Shown here: piece by piece, positions 54,461-62,927 of the stretch
Numbering within the stretch: position 1 is the stretch's first letter
Layout: each line of letters begins with the position of its first letter
Assembly: GCA_038213375.1 (NCBI GenBank)
Contig: JBBQTB010000005.1
Coordinates: 98,365 to 162,364 of the forward strand
DNA length: 64,000 bases
Direction: 5' to 3'
DNA from: JAAUTT01 sp038213375
GTDB lineage: Bacteria > Bacteroidota > Bacteroidia > Bacteroidales > JAAUTT01
Translations under genes and position numbers: made by a program
The notes under the pieces: generated by a model
Told to the model about the DNA's origin: nothing
The model's input: the letters and a program-made list of their open reading frames with translations, nothing else
Database searches by the model: none

Positions 54461-54847
54461 TAGCGATTGTTATAAATAGTAAAAGGCAATCAATAGCTCT
54501 TGTTTGCAAACTTTTTAAAAAATATTTCTGGCTTCGCAAAACTTAACCTCTTTAAAAGGTGTATTCTTTCAAACGATAAAAAATTGGTAATCATCGTTTA
54601 ATTGTAGAATATACGTTTCGGAATGTATTAATTCAATGAAATAGTTAAAGGCAATGTTCATCTGATGTTTCTGGTCGTAGATAAAATAATTTAGATTAGA
54701 TATTGGAATATTACACAAGGCAAAATTCTAACAACCAAATTGTTGAAATTTTTTTTTCTAATTGCACCATTAAATAATAACTCAAACATTTTTTACAACT
54801 ATATTTACAATTCAATACGCAGTAAAACCCTTTAAAAGCTACTTCCA
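54461..54847. other. AT-rich gap, no gene seen
   Basis: About 390 bp between the terminator and the coiled-coil gene. No ORF of note, no hairpin beyond short AT palindromes. It should contain the promoter of the coiled-coil gene, but I could not fix a box. Confidence 0.4.
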
Positions 54848-55873
54848 ATGGAAAAAAAACCTACACCATCAAGCACAAAAAATGAAATTTTAGAAGCCTA
54901 CAATGATCTTTTAAAACAAGTTGAAGATAAAAAATCAGGACAGCCAAAAGAAATCAAGGAAAATGAAGAACGTGAAAAAATAGTTAAAGGTGCACTTATG
55001 GCCAGTAAAGAAGGTATTATAAATCAAATAGCTAGCTTGAAAATAACGTTAAATAGTGAGCTTGAAAAAATAGAGGAATCGTTAGTTAACGAATCAAAAA
55101 AACTGGCTCAGGTGGAAGAAGCGATTAAATTGCAGGAACAGCGGCTTAAAGATCTTTATGGAATTAATACTACCACCGATTCAGTATCGGTAATGCTTGC
55201 CATTCAAAAGGAAAAAAAGGAATCCTTTGAATTTGAAATGGAACAAAAACGCAGGCAATTTGATGAAGAAACTACTGAAACAAAACAAAAATGGGATAAG
55301 GAAAAAAAGCTGCTCGAACTGCAGTTAAAGGAGGAGAAAGATCAAATCCAAAAGCAACGCAAGCGCGAAGAAGAGGAATATGCATATAACCTTGCATTGA
55401 ATAGAAAAAAAGATACCGACCAATATAACCAGAAAAAAGGCGATTTGGAGAAAGAACTTGCATCCAAAAAAGCATTGTTCGAACAGGAAATTAAATCACG
55501 CGAATTAGCAGTGATAGCAACTGAATCTGAACTTAAAGAACTTAGAGGGAAAGACTTATCTACCCCAAAAGTTATTGAACAGTCGGTAAAAGAAGCTGTT
55601 GAAGCAAATATTGAGAAGCTAAGCACTAGCTACAAATTTGAGTCTCAATTGAAAGCAAAAGAATATGAATCTGAAATAAAACTTCGTGATCAGGATATAT
55701 TAAATCTTAAAGGCAAAATCAAGGATATTGAAGTACAACTGGTGCAGTTTGCATCAAAAGCAGAACAAGCCGATAAAAGTGCCAAAGATATTGCCATTAA
55801 GGCCATCGATAGCTCGTCGAATTACAAAGTTTTTGAACGTACTAAAGAAGCTAGGGAGGAGTTTGGAAAATAA
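54848..55873 (+). CDS. Long coiled-coil protein of unknown function
   Basis: 341 residues, highly charged. Heptad-rich coiled coil over about residues 50-240 (LEKIEESLVNESKKLAQVEE, KEKKESFEFEMEQKRRQFDE, EKELASKKALFEQEIKSREL), a helical break, then another helix (KAKEYESEIKLRDQDILNLK) and a C-terminal SSNYKVFERTKEAREEFGK. No signal peptide or ATPase motif, so it is not an SMC. A cytoplasmic scaffold-type protein; role unknown. Confidence 0.7.
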   Translation: MEKKPTPSSTKNEILEAYNDLLKQVEDKKSGQPKEIKENEEREKIVKGALMASKEGIINQIASLKITLNSELEKIEESLVNESKKLAQVEEAIKLQEQRLKDLYGINTTTDSVSVMLAIQKEKKESFEFEMEQKRRQFDEETTETKQKWDKEKKLLELQLKEEKDQIQKQRKREEEEYAYNLALNRKKDTDQYNQKKGDLEKELASKKALFEQEIKSRELAVIATESELKELRGKDLSTPKVIEQSVKEAVEANIEKLSTSYKFESQLKAKEYESEIKLRDQDILNLKGKIKDIEVQLVQFASKAEQADKSAKDIAIKAIDSSSNYKVFERTKEAREEFGK

Positions 55874-55910
55874 TCACAAATGTATTAACAAAAAGCATTA
55901 ATATTAATTT

Positions 55911-55939
55911 ATAAAAGCCCTGTTTATAAGGGCTTTTAT
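55911..55939. terminator. Intrinsic terminator between convergent genes
   Basis: Perfect 10-bp arms ataaaagccc / gggcttttat with a nine-base loop, downstream of the coiled-coil gene and of the small minus-strand gene at 56011. No long T-tract follows the stem beyond ttttat. Confidence 0.75.
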
Positions 55940-56010
55940 GCATATTTTCAATGCTTTTTTGCTTGTATTGCCATAAAATATCAATGCAAAAATTCAAAAA
56001 CTTCAATTCT

Positions 56011-56202
56011 TTAGGATGCAACCGTTTTTTTAGTAGCAACAAGCATTTTATTTTTAGCCTCTATCCGCAATAAATAACGACTTCTGGCCTCCTCAGGATC
56101 AGCTCCATCGGCTATATATATTTTTGTTCTGCCGTCTATAATAACTTCTTGCAACTTGCTCAAATCAGGCGTTTTAAAATTGTTCTGTTTTTTTTCTACC
56201 AT
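56011..56202 (-). CDS. Small conserved-looking basic protein
   Basis: 63 residues: KTPDLSKLQEVIIDGRTKIYIADGADPEEARSRYLLRIEAK, given here in part, has regular alpha/beta pattern and mixed charge, unlike a chance frame. Its downstream terminator is shared with the coiled-coil gene. No named family recognised. Confidence 0.5.
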   Translation of the reverse strand: MVEKKQNNFKTPDLSKLQEVIIDGRTKIYIADGADPEEARSRYLLRIEAKNKMLVATKKTVAS

Positions 56203-56574
56203 GGAATTATCCCTCTCAATTATTATAATTATGATTTATTTAATAACTTATTAATATAACATATAAAATGTTATCATAAAAAAATGTTTTCTTGAATTTC
56301 ACTTGGTTAAAGGAAATTTTTATTTAGTAGGTTGTCCTGCAATTAGCCGGAAGTAGTTAAAATAGGTAGCTGAAGTTGTTATATAGAAACATACAATTAC
56401 CAAAAAATTATAGCTGGTAAAGGTAATAAAATTAAAATATAAATTCAGATAATTTTTAATAGTTATGAATTAATAATTTATATAGTTATTATCTTGATTA
56501 TAAACTTAAATAAAATACAACAGCTAATTCAACTTTAGCTGTTACCTTTGTAAAAATTTTAAAACGAATAACGA
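56203..56574. promoter_or_regulatory. AT-rich gap with candidate GH130 promoter element
   Basis: About 370 bp without a gene. TACCTTTG at 56543-56550 fits the -7 TAnnTTTG box 24 bp before the GH130 start, but no TTG lies at the right distance upstream. A short inverted repeat agcta...tagct flanks the region just before it. Confidence 0.4.
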
Positions 56575-58047
56575 ATGCAATTTTCAGTAAACAGAAAAGA
56601 TGTAATATTTCGTCCGGATTCCTCAAGGGTGATGGCGCGATTTCTTTATATGGATGATGAAAGGGCTAAATTTACCATACGTTCTATACTAAATATGTCT
56701 GTGGACGAGGCCTCCTTTGCATTAAATCAGATACTTAGGGATTATTCAATGCGTCATAGAAATATTTCTAAAATATTTGAAAGACATTTCAATAAAATTT
56801 CAAAGACATTTACTCTGTTAAACATTGACCCTGAATCGCTTGTTTTTGCACAAAAAATACTTATTGGTGCTTATTTTACAATGGAATATTCAATTGAAGC
56901 AGCAGCTTTTTTTAACCCTTCCATGGTTGAACATCCTGATCAATCTGAGACAGGGCCTGGTGAAAAAAGAGTAATTTTAAGCTTTAGGGCTACTGGAGAA
57001 GGTCATCTTTCGTCTATAGTTTTCCGAACAGGTGTGCTGGATAAAAAAAACAATCTTACAATTGAACCTGTTGGCAAAATGTTGGAGGAGGCAGAGCATA
57101 TACGGCGGCATATTTACGATAAAGAATCGTTTCGAAGCAAATTGGATGAAATGCAGGATTTTCTAGCAATTATTCCATCCGGATTTATTCTTGACAAACT
57201 AAAAGATAAATTTACATATGGCGAACTCCGCAAATGTGTAGAAGATGCAAAAAAGTCACTTCATCTGGCTGCCGATAAGGAGATTCTCTTTAATCAAATC
57301 ATATGGCTGGCTTCATCACATTACGAGCTTCAGTTTTCCATGGACACAAACATTTCCGAAAGGGTTATTTTCCCTGTTTCGGCACTCGAAAAAAATGGTA
57401 TTGAAGATGCACGTTTCGTGAAATTTACAGGTGATGACAAAAAAACCATCTATTATGCAACATACACGGCTTATGACGGCATCTCAATATTGCCAAAACT
57501 AATTGATACCAGAGATTTTTATCACTTCAGGATAATGCCTGTTCATGGAGAAATAGCCCAGAACAAAGGAATGGCATTGTTTCCAAGAAAAGTTAATGGG
57601 AAATATGGGATGCTTTGCCGGTTGGATGGCTTTAATAATTACATTGCCTTTTCTGATAATATTACGATATGGCGTGAGGCTAAATTATTACAGCAACCCA
57701 GATTTCCATGGGAATTCATTCAAATTGGAAATTGCGGGTCGCCAATAGAGACTGAGGAGGGCTGGTTGGTAATAACCCATGGAGTAGGGCCTATGCGGGA
57801 ATATGTTTTAGGCGCATCCTTATTCGATTTGCATGACCCGGCGAAAGAAATAGGAAGATTAAAAAAACCTCTGCTTGCGGCTAATGTGAAAGAAAGAGAA
57901 GGCTATGTGCCCAATGTTGTGTATTCCTGTGGTTCAATGATTAATAATGAGGAATTGATAATACCATACGCCATGTCCGATTATGCCTCCACTTATGCCA
58001 CCGTTAATGTAAGGGAACTTTTGAATGAGCTTAAAAACTCTAAATAA
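56575..58047 (+). CDS. GH130-family glycoside phosphorylase/hydrolase
   Basis: 490 residues, no signal peptide. N-terminal helical extension (about 1-130) followed by a five-bladed propeller: VILSFRATGEGHLSSIVFRTG, ARFVKFTGDDKKTIYYATYTAYDG, ALFPRKVNGKYGMLCRLDG, PIETEEGWLVITHGVGPMREY, ELIIPYAMSDYASTYATVNV. GH130 enzymes phosphorolyse or hydrolyse beta-mannosidic linkages in the cytoplasm. The long N-terminal part fits the subgroup with 'glycosidase' annotations in Bacteroidota. Substrate not determinable. Confidence 0.88.
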   Translation: MQFSVNRKDVIFRPDSSRVMARFLYMDDERAKFTIRSILNMSVDEASFALNQILRDYSMRHRNISKIFERHFNKISKTFTLLNIDPESLVFAQKILIGAYFTMEYSIEAAAFFNPSMVEHPDQSETGPGEKRVILSFRATGEGHLSSIVFRTGVLDKKNNLTIEPVGKMLEEAEHIRRHIYDKESFRSKLDEMQDFLAIIPSGFILDKLKDKFTYGELRKCVEDAKKSLHLAADKEILFNQIIWLASSHYELQFSMDTNISERVIFPVSALEKNGIEDARFVKFTGDDKKTIYYATYTAYDGISILPKLIDTRDFYHFRIMPVHGEIAQNKGMALFPRKVNGKYGMLCRLDGFNNYIAFSDNITIWREAKLLQQPRFPWEFIQIGNCGSPIETEEGWLVITHGVGPMREYVLGASLFDLHDPAKEIGRLKKPLLAANVKEREGYVPNVVYSCGSMINNEELIIPYAMSDYASTYATVNVRELLNELKNSK

Positions 58048-58143
58048 TATTACGTTACCGCATTAATTACTTTTAGTAAACTCGGATTTTAGCCCTAATT
58101 TTAAGTTGATGGTTAATTGCTTACTACCATATTCATAATTTTA

Positions 58144-58542
58144 TTAGGAATCGATAACTGATTTTACCCAGTGTTTTGCTTCTTCTACATTATGAAAATA
58201 TTCTACTTTATGCTGATTTTTTTGCTCTAAATCGGCAAATTTCTTTAACGACATTTTGGTAAATATATCCTCCGGTATAACAAAAGCCATTGCTTTAAGT
58301 CCTTCCTGAAATAAAGGTGTCATAGCCGAAGCAGCATATTCAGAATCTTCTGGCTTTACAGCCATTTGTTTTAAGGTATCCGAAAGAATGGATAATACTG
58401 CATTGTTTTTAACATAACTTACCGTAAAATCAATAGCTTCCCTAAATTCGACCGACGATACAAAATTATACCAATTCTGTATCACCTGTTTATCCGGGCC
58501 GTTATATTTTATTATTACATTCTGCGATTGGTATATAATCAT
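58144..58542 (-). CDS. STAS-like (SpoIIAA-like) small protein, paralogue A
   Basis: Start at ATG 58540-58542 (MIIYQSQNVIIKYN); an upstream in-frame ATG at 58590 would add 16 residues. 132 residues of mixed alpha/beta: SVEFREAIDFTVSYVK, AVLSILSDTLKQMAVKPEDS, then LFQEGLKAMAFVIPED. Clearly paralogous to the 60911 gene: the shared pattern is SILSDTL.Q..VKPED..YAA. Fold resembles STAS/SpoIIAA single-domain proteins. Last gene of the GRAS operon, 54 bp after the aminotransferase gene. Confidence 0.65.
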   Translation of the reverse strand: MIIYQSQNVIIKYNGPDKQVIQNWYNFVSSVEFREAIDFTVSYVKNNAVLSILSDTLKQMAVKPEDSEYAASAMTPLFQEGLKAMAFVIPEDIFTKMSLKKFADLEQKNQHKVEYFHNVEEAKHWVKSVIDS

Positions 58543-58596
58543 ATCTATATTGTGAAACTTTGGTGTAAAAATAACAGAAATCTTTAACAAAAGTCA

Positions 58597-59676
58597 TTAT
58601 AGATTACATTTTATACAATCTATAAAAGCATTATTTTCTGCGCGCGTGCCAACGGATACTCTAAAGGTATTTTCGAGCATGTTTAAATTTGAAGTATTAA
58701 GTATCTGTATACCATTATTGGTTAACTGAGTTAACACCCTATTGAATTTATCGGTATTCGTTATTTTTATTAGTATAAAATTACCTTCCGGTTTTTTAAT
58801 AATAATATTCCCTTCTTTTTCTATCTCAAGTAAACGCAAGAATAAATAATCTCTTTCGGTAGTTATTTTAAGAATACGACTTTTGATATTCAATATATGA
58901 TTAGGGTTGCTAAGTATAACTTTAGCAAATATCTGTGAAAATTGGTTTACGGAAAACAATAATATAAGTTTTTTTACCATCGAAACAATGGAACTATTTG
59001 CACATAAGTAACCCAGCCGGATACCTGCTGCAGGGAATGCTTTTGAAAAGGACCGAAGAACAATAAGGTTATTATACTTTAGAATAAGCGGATTAAGGTT
59101 AACATTATCAAACTCCAGATACACGCCGTCCACAATTATCAATGAGTCGCTATAACTCTGTAGAATTCCTTCCAAATCATTAACTGATATTGTATTGCCT
59201 ACAGGATTGTTGGGAGATGCCAGAATTAAAATGGAATTAGCCGACAAATTGGGCATTCGTTCCAGATCGAATTCTAAAGAACTGTTTAAATACCATGGTT
59301 CGTAACTAATGCCATAGGTTTTGCAATGATAATCGAATAGGGTGTATGATGGCTGAGCAATAACAATATGTTTCTGGTTTATGGCAAAATAGTTTAGCAG
59401 GGTAACTATTAAAGTTGCCGAACCAGGCGCAACTGCAATGTTATCAGAGTTTAAACCCGAATAAGTCGCAATCAGTTTTTCCATTTCACTATTATCGGCA
59501 TTGGGATACCTGTTCCATTTTGCTTTGTAGAGTTCATCAAGTATCTCCAGCTTAATATTATCTTCAAAATCGTCGGGTTGTTCATTTTTGTCGAGGAAAA
59601 TTCTGGCCGGATTGTTTTTTTGAACTATTCTACCCCCAACTTTTTGTAAAAACTCGCTGAAAATTTGATCGTGCAT
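58597..59676 (-). CDS. HisC-like PLP-dependent aminotransferase
   Basis: 359 residues, fold-type I class II aminotransferase: YPNADNSEMEKLIATYSGL, VAPGSATLIVTLL, LASPNNPVGN (152-161), IVDGVYLEFD (181-190, keeps Asp183 and Tyr186 but lacks the usual Glu-Ala of DEAY), and Lys212 in RSFSKAFPAAGIRLGY for the PLP aldimine. The histidinol-phosphate aminotransferase family covers many amino acid and small-molecule donors. It sits 40 bp after the GRAS-type methyltransferase gene, away from any his genes, so a secondary role is likely. Confidence 0.88.
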   Translation of the reverse strand: MHDQIFSEFLQKVGGRIVQKNNPARIFLDKNEQPDDFEDNIKLEILDELYKAKWNRYPNADNSEMEKLIATYSGLNSDNIAVAPGSATLIVTLLNYFAINQKHIVIAQPSYTLFDYHCKTYGISYEPWYLNSSLEFDLERMPNLSANSILILASPNNPVGNTISVNDLEGILQSYSDSLIIVDGVYLEFDNVNLNPLILKYNNLIVLRSFSKAFPAAGIRLGYLCANSSIVSMVKKLILLFSVNQFSQIFAKVILSNPNHILNIKSRILKITTERDYLFLRLLEIEKEGNIIIKKPEGNFILIKITNTDKFNRVLTQLTNNGIQILNTSNLNMLENTFRVSVGTRAENNAFIDCIKCNL

Positions 59677-59716
59677 TGGTAATATTTAAAGTAAAACTAT
59701 ATTTTAAATCAGTTAA

Positions 59717-60790
59717 TTATGCAGCATGAATAACTGAAAGAATGGTTTCTGTTTCAAATGTAAATCCCAGGTAACCTTCTTTATGAATGTTTATTTTTAT
59801 TCCGGCTTTTGAAGAAGAGGGAACATTATTAAAATTTCTTTTTATTTTGAAATTGTTAAACGTGAGTTTCTCAATCCACATATAAGCTGGCTCGTGGCGC
59901 TCGTATCGTTCGTTTTCTGATTTGCCAATGATGTCTTCTATTTCTCGTCCAAAAAATAGTTTTAACCCGTTTTTGTCGGAACTATCGATATTTAATTGGT
60001 CAACCACCCTGAAAATATTGTAAAAATGACGATAGCAATTTTGAAAACGTTTATAGAAATTAGGCTCAAAATGATCGATATTGGGTTCTATAAGTAAAAA
60101 TGCAGCAGGATTAATACTTTTTACCTTCGCAATTACAGCATTCCTCTGGTTAAGTGTTTGAATATGATGTAAAGCAAGTGAAGCATTCACAATTATTATA
60201 CCTTCATCGCTTTTAAATTGCTCGAAATCGACATTTTCAATAAAATCATTAACACCCACAAATTCGACCTCGAATGGTAAATGGTTGTTAAGGGCAGTAA
60301 TATCTGCCGAAGCTTTATCAATAGCATCTTTAAAAGGTTCAATTCCAATGATTTTAACCTTTTTAAGGTTGTTGAGACCTTTTGAAGATTCCAGCAGGTT
60401 TATAATTTGCGTTCCTTGGCCAATGCCAATATCTATAATGGTTACCTCATTGGTATCTTTCATTAAGTCAATGATAATACCATTGGTAATCTGTTGGCTT
60501 ATTTGAACAAATGGAAACTCCTTTATTAAAATATTGAACAAATGTATTTGAGGGAGCTCGTACTTTTTGAGGTATATGTGTTCGTTAATGGAAGTATGGC
60601 CCACACGCCGTTTGAGGGATTTAATAAGCAAGGTAGACAGAAACTTTTCAGAATCGTTCGAAAGGCCTTCGAGACAATGGCTAAAAAGAGTTTCTATTTC
60701 AACCTTTGCCTTTTCGTTAAAATTGTTTGGATAATATTTCATAACCGAGTCCAAAGCCTCAAAAACGCTGGGAATAGTAAAAGTTTCCAT
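59717..60790 (-). CDS. Bacterial GRAS-domain protein (predicted small-molecule methyltransferase)
   Basis: 357 residues. The plant-like GRAS motifs are in order: VHIID-type VTIID (116-120) with GIGQGTQ (122-128) as the SAM-binding loop, ALHHI (206-210), the PFYRE-like FYKRF (245-249) preceded by LLIEPNIDHFEP, then GREIEDIIG (281-289) and RYERHE (295-300) of the RVER region, and a C-terminal SAW-like end lacking the Trp. Bacterial GRAS proteins are predicted Rossmann-fold methyltransferases. No signal peptide; cytoplasmic. Embedded in an operon with a HisC-like aminotransferase and STAS-like proteins, it probably modifies an amine or amino acid derivative. Substrate unknown. Confidence 0.8.
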   Translation of the reverse strand: METFTIPSVFEALDSVMKYYPNNFNEKAKVEIETLFSHCLEGLSNDSEKFLSTLLIKSLKRRVGHTSINEHIYLKKYELPQIHLFNILIKEFPFVQISQQITNGIIIDLMKDTNEVTIIDIGIGQGTQIINLLESSKGLNNLKKVKIIGIEPFKDAIDKASADITALNNHLPFEVEFVGVNDFIENVDFEQFKSDEGIIIVNASLALHHIQTLNQRNAVIAKVKSINPAAFLLIEPNIDHFEPNFYKRFQNCYRHFYNIFRVVDQLNIDSSDKNGLKLFFGREIEDIIGKSENERYERHEPAYMWIEKLTFNNFKIKRNFNNVPSSSKAGIKINIHKEGYLGFTFETETILSVIHAA

Positions 60791-60855
60791 ATAAAACTGC
60801 TTTTATTTAATGAAAAAAAATCAGTGATTAATTACTTCAATTGTGGCATAATTAT

Positions 60856-60886
60856 TCCAAATAGCTCATATATTGAGCTATTTGGA
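60856..60886. promoter_or_regulatory. 13-bp inverted repeat before the GRAS gene
   Basis: Perfect arms tccaaatagctca (60856-60868) and tgagctatttgga (60874-60886), five-base loop tatat, in the 120-bp gap between STAS-like paralogue B and the GRAS gene. There is no T-tract on the minus strand, so an operator or RNA processing hairpin is more likely than a terminator. Confidence 0.55.
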
Positions 60887-60910
60887 GAATAGTTAAACTT
60901 TATTTAAAGA

Positions 60911-61297
60911 TTAACCTTTAGAATCAAGCCATTTAGTAGCCTCATCAACAGATGGAAAAAATTGAATATTGTCTGTGTTGGTTGCCTTATCGAATCTATT
61001 GATCGACATTTGAGTAATCACATCTTTAGGCATAACGAATGCCATAAATTTTACTCCGTTCATAAACAATTTTGGCATAACAGCCGCAGCATATTGTGTA
61101 TCTTCAGGTTTTACCACCGCTTGCAAAAGCGTGTCGGATAATATACTGGTTACTTTGTTTGTTTTGGTAAATTCAACAGATTTATCAATTGCAATCCTGA
61201 ACACATCAGATGTTGAAAAACCATTCCAAGTTTGAATTAAACGATACTTTTGCTGATTGTAATCCAAAGATACTGTGGGAGTTTGAAAAACATTCAT
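60911..61297 (-). CDS. STAS-like (SpoIIAA-like) small protein, paralogue B
   Basis: 128 residues. Pattern shared with paralogue A at the other end of the operon: TSILSDTLLQAVVKPEDTQY, LFMNGVKFMAFVMPKDV, TQMSINRF, then FFPSVDEATKWLDSKG as the last helix. Single-domain alpha/beta protein similar to STAS/SpoIIAA proteins, which usually bind a partner protein or small ligand. First gene of the minus-strand operon; the operon's promoter should lie just right of 61297. Confidence 0.65.
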   Translation of the reverse strand: MNVFQTPTVSLDYNQQKYRLIQTWNGFSTSDVFRIAIDKSVEFTKTNKVTSILSDTLLQAVVKPEDTQYAAAVMPKLFMNGVKFMAFVMPKDVITQMSINRFDKATNTDNIQFFPSVDEATKWLDSKG

Positions 61298-62367
61298 AAG
61301 TTTGAAAATTTTAGATTAATTATTAATTGATAAATTTTTCCAGCCAACAATTTATTATATATAAAAAGTAGTGAAAGATATATTCTATACGTTGATTTGT
61401 AATTATAGTATAACCAAATATCAATGATCTTCATCAACAAAATTGGTGATTTAGATCATCATAAATCATCGTATAGGATTAGATATAAATTAGAATTTAA
61501 TTAACCATCTCAATACGACGCTTGAATGGTTTTAGCATGTAAATCAATAGAAAGAATTATTTCATGATTCTAACTTTTTTTTTAAAAGTTGAAATTTTGG
61601 AAATATTGAATTAGAAGAGTAATCAGTAATTCATTTTTTCCATTGTCGAATTCAGGATGAGCATTAGCCAGTTAAAATATGGGATAGCGTTCTTGAAGGA
61701 CGTCTTGGCAAGTTTGTAAAGCATTGAATACAAGTGCAATAATAAAACATTAAAAAGTATAGGTAACAGAATACTAATTTCAAAAAAAACGAGAAAGTAA
61801 AGAAATCCGGGGTTCGAATGTTTATAACGTACAATCGCCTGGCCTTCTAAAGTCTTTGTATTGTGTTGAACTCACGAATGTTAAAGAATCTATGCCATTT
61901 ATGTTTTGGCATGTTATGTTTTGTGGCAGACCCAATTGCCTGCTTTGCTTGCTGGGCAAATGTGGTTACAAACGACTGAAAGAGAGGCACGCGTTACAAA
62001 CGCGTGCCCAATATTTTTAAGTTAGCCTTTTACCTCCTTTTCCCCTCCTTTTTAAGGAGGGGAAACTTGCGCATTACCCCCCGCTCAGCTTAATGTCAGG
62101 TGTCGCTGAGCGGAATTTGCAATTCCGATTGGAACACTTGAAAATTTGCAATTTTCAATAAAACGGTGCAAATGTATAATTGCCTGCTTATTTTAACATG
62201 CCACACAAGCTCATGACCTTTCATGGCCTATGTGGTATGTTGTTTGCCGGTATGTCAAAGAACGGTATATTGTTCTGCAATGCTGATTTACAAAAGCAGC
62301 GGTGTTTCAAGCGGCATTGCAAATGCCGCTTAGCATGCCCTGAAAATTTAGCTTAGCTAGAGTTGTA
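61298..62367. other. 1.07-kb gene-poor stretch with clustered short hairpins
   Basis: No ORF with support. The left 600 bp is plain AT-rich sequence. From 61986 on, perfect hairpins crowd together: ggcacgcgt/acgcgtgcc (61986-62008), ttcccctcctt/aaggaggggaa (62040-62064), ccgctcagc/gctgagcgg (62081-62113), cggaatt-tgc-aattccg (62111-62127), ttgaaaatt-tgc-aattttcaa (62138-62158) and aagcggcatt-gca-aatgccgctt (62309-62331). A looser G-U-containing hairpin spans 62195-62241. The stems differ in sequence but three share a TTGCAA-type centre. Looks like a repeat graveyard or non-coding element. Confidence 0.6.
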
Positions 62368-62601
62368 TTGCAGGAAGTATCCCAAAACTTTACAATCCAC
62401 ACCAATAGTGCCGAACCAATAATAAAAGCAACCAGTATTGCCAAAAAATACCAGTTTTCATTCTACAACAGCCTTAATATCTCCGCGGCCATTGAATGCG
62501 GCTGCAATATACTGTATTCCAAAGATATACACCATGGCCAACTTATTGATAACAGGTTGAAGATTGTGACCCTTTTGAATAGCAAAAGCAACCAAACATA
62601 A
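62368..62601 (+). pseudogene. PIN-domain (VapC-type) toxin, 5'-truncated remnant
   Basis: Only the C-terminal ~77 residues remain, with no ATG (frame opens at TTG 62368). EPIIKATSIAKKYQFSFYNS and ECGCNILYSKDIHHGQLID match the end of PIN toxins, whose conserved Asp in 'YDS' is Asn here and the 'SED' acidic residue is Lys. The N-terminal catalytic aspartate and the antitoxin gene are missing, so it is inactive. Confidence 0.7.
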
Positions 62602-62642
62602 CCAAACGAAGTAAATTATTTCGTTATTAAATTATAATTACA

Positions 62643-62927
62643 TCAAATTACATTATGCATTATAATTGCTAGGGAAACAAATGCACCCACAATACCTAAT
62701 ATGGAATATTTTAAGTATTGCCTTTTATTTTTATTATAAAATACTATTACTAAAATAATAATCTGAATAACAATCACTATAAGAGTATAAATAAATGCCG
62801 CCATTTTTCCAGCATCCTTACCTGACATCAGATAACAAAAAGTATAAAATAACATTATATCCAGCAGGTAATTAACAATAAAGGCAATAAAATTACCTTT
62901 ATTGTTTGTAGGTTTTATTAAATTCAT
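62643..62927 (-). CDS. Small three-helix membrane protein, candidate immunity protein
   Basis: 94 residues with three membrane segments (NFIAFIVNYLLDIMLFYTF, AAFIYTLIVIVIQIIILVIV, YSILGIVGAFVSLAIIM) joined by short polar loops. Its start overlaps the last 29 bp of the lipase-like gene, so the pair is translationally coupled. Small membrane proteins in this position commonly guard against a membrane-attacking toxin. No named family recognised. Confidence 0.6.
   Translation of the reverse strand: MNLIKPTNNKGNFIAFIVNYLLDIMLFYTFCYLMSGKDAGKMAAFIYTLIVIVIQIIILVIVFYNKNKRQYLKYSILGIVGAFVSLAIIMHNVI

Noticed and set aside
61809..61830. tRNA-like T-arm sequence (tccggggttcgaatg)
   Set aside because: No acceptor, D-arm or anticodon stem can be drawn around it, so it is at most a chance T-loop word.
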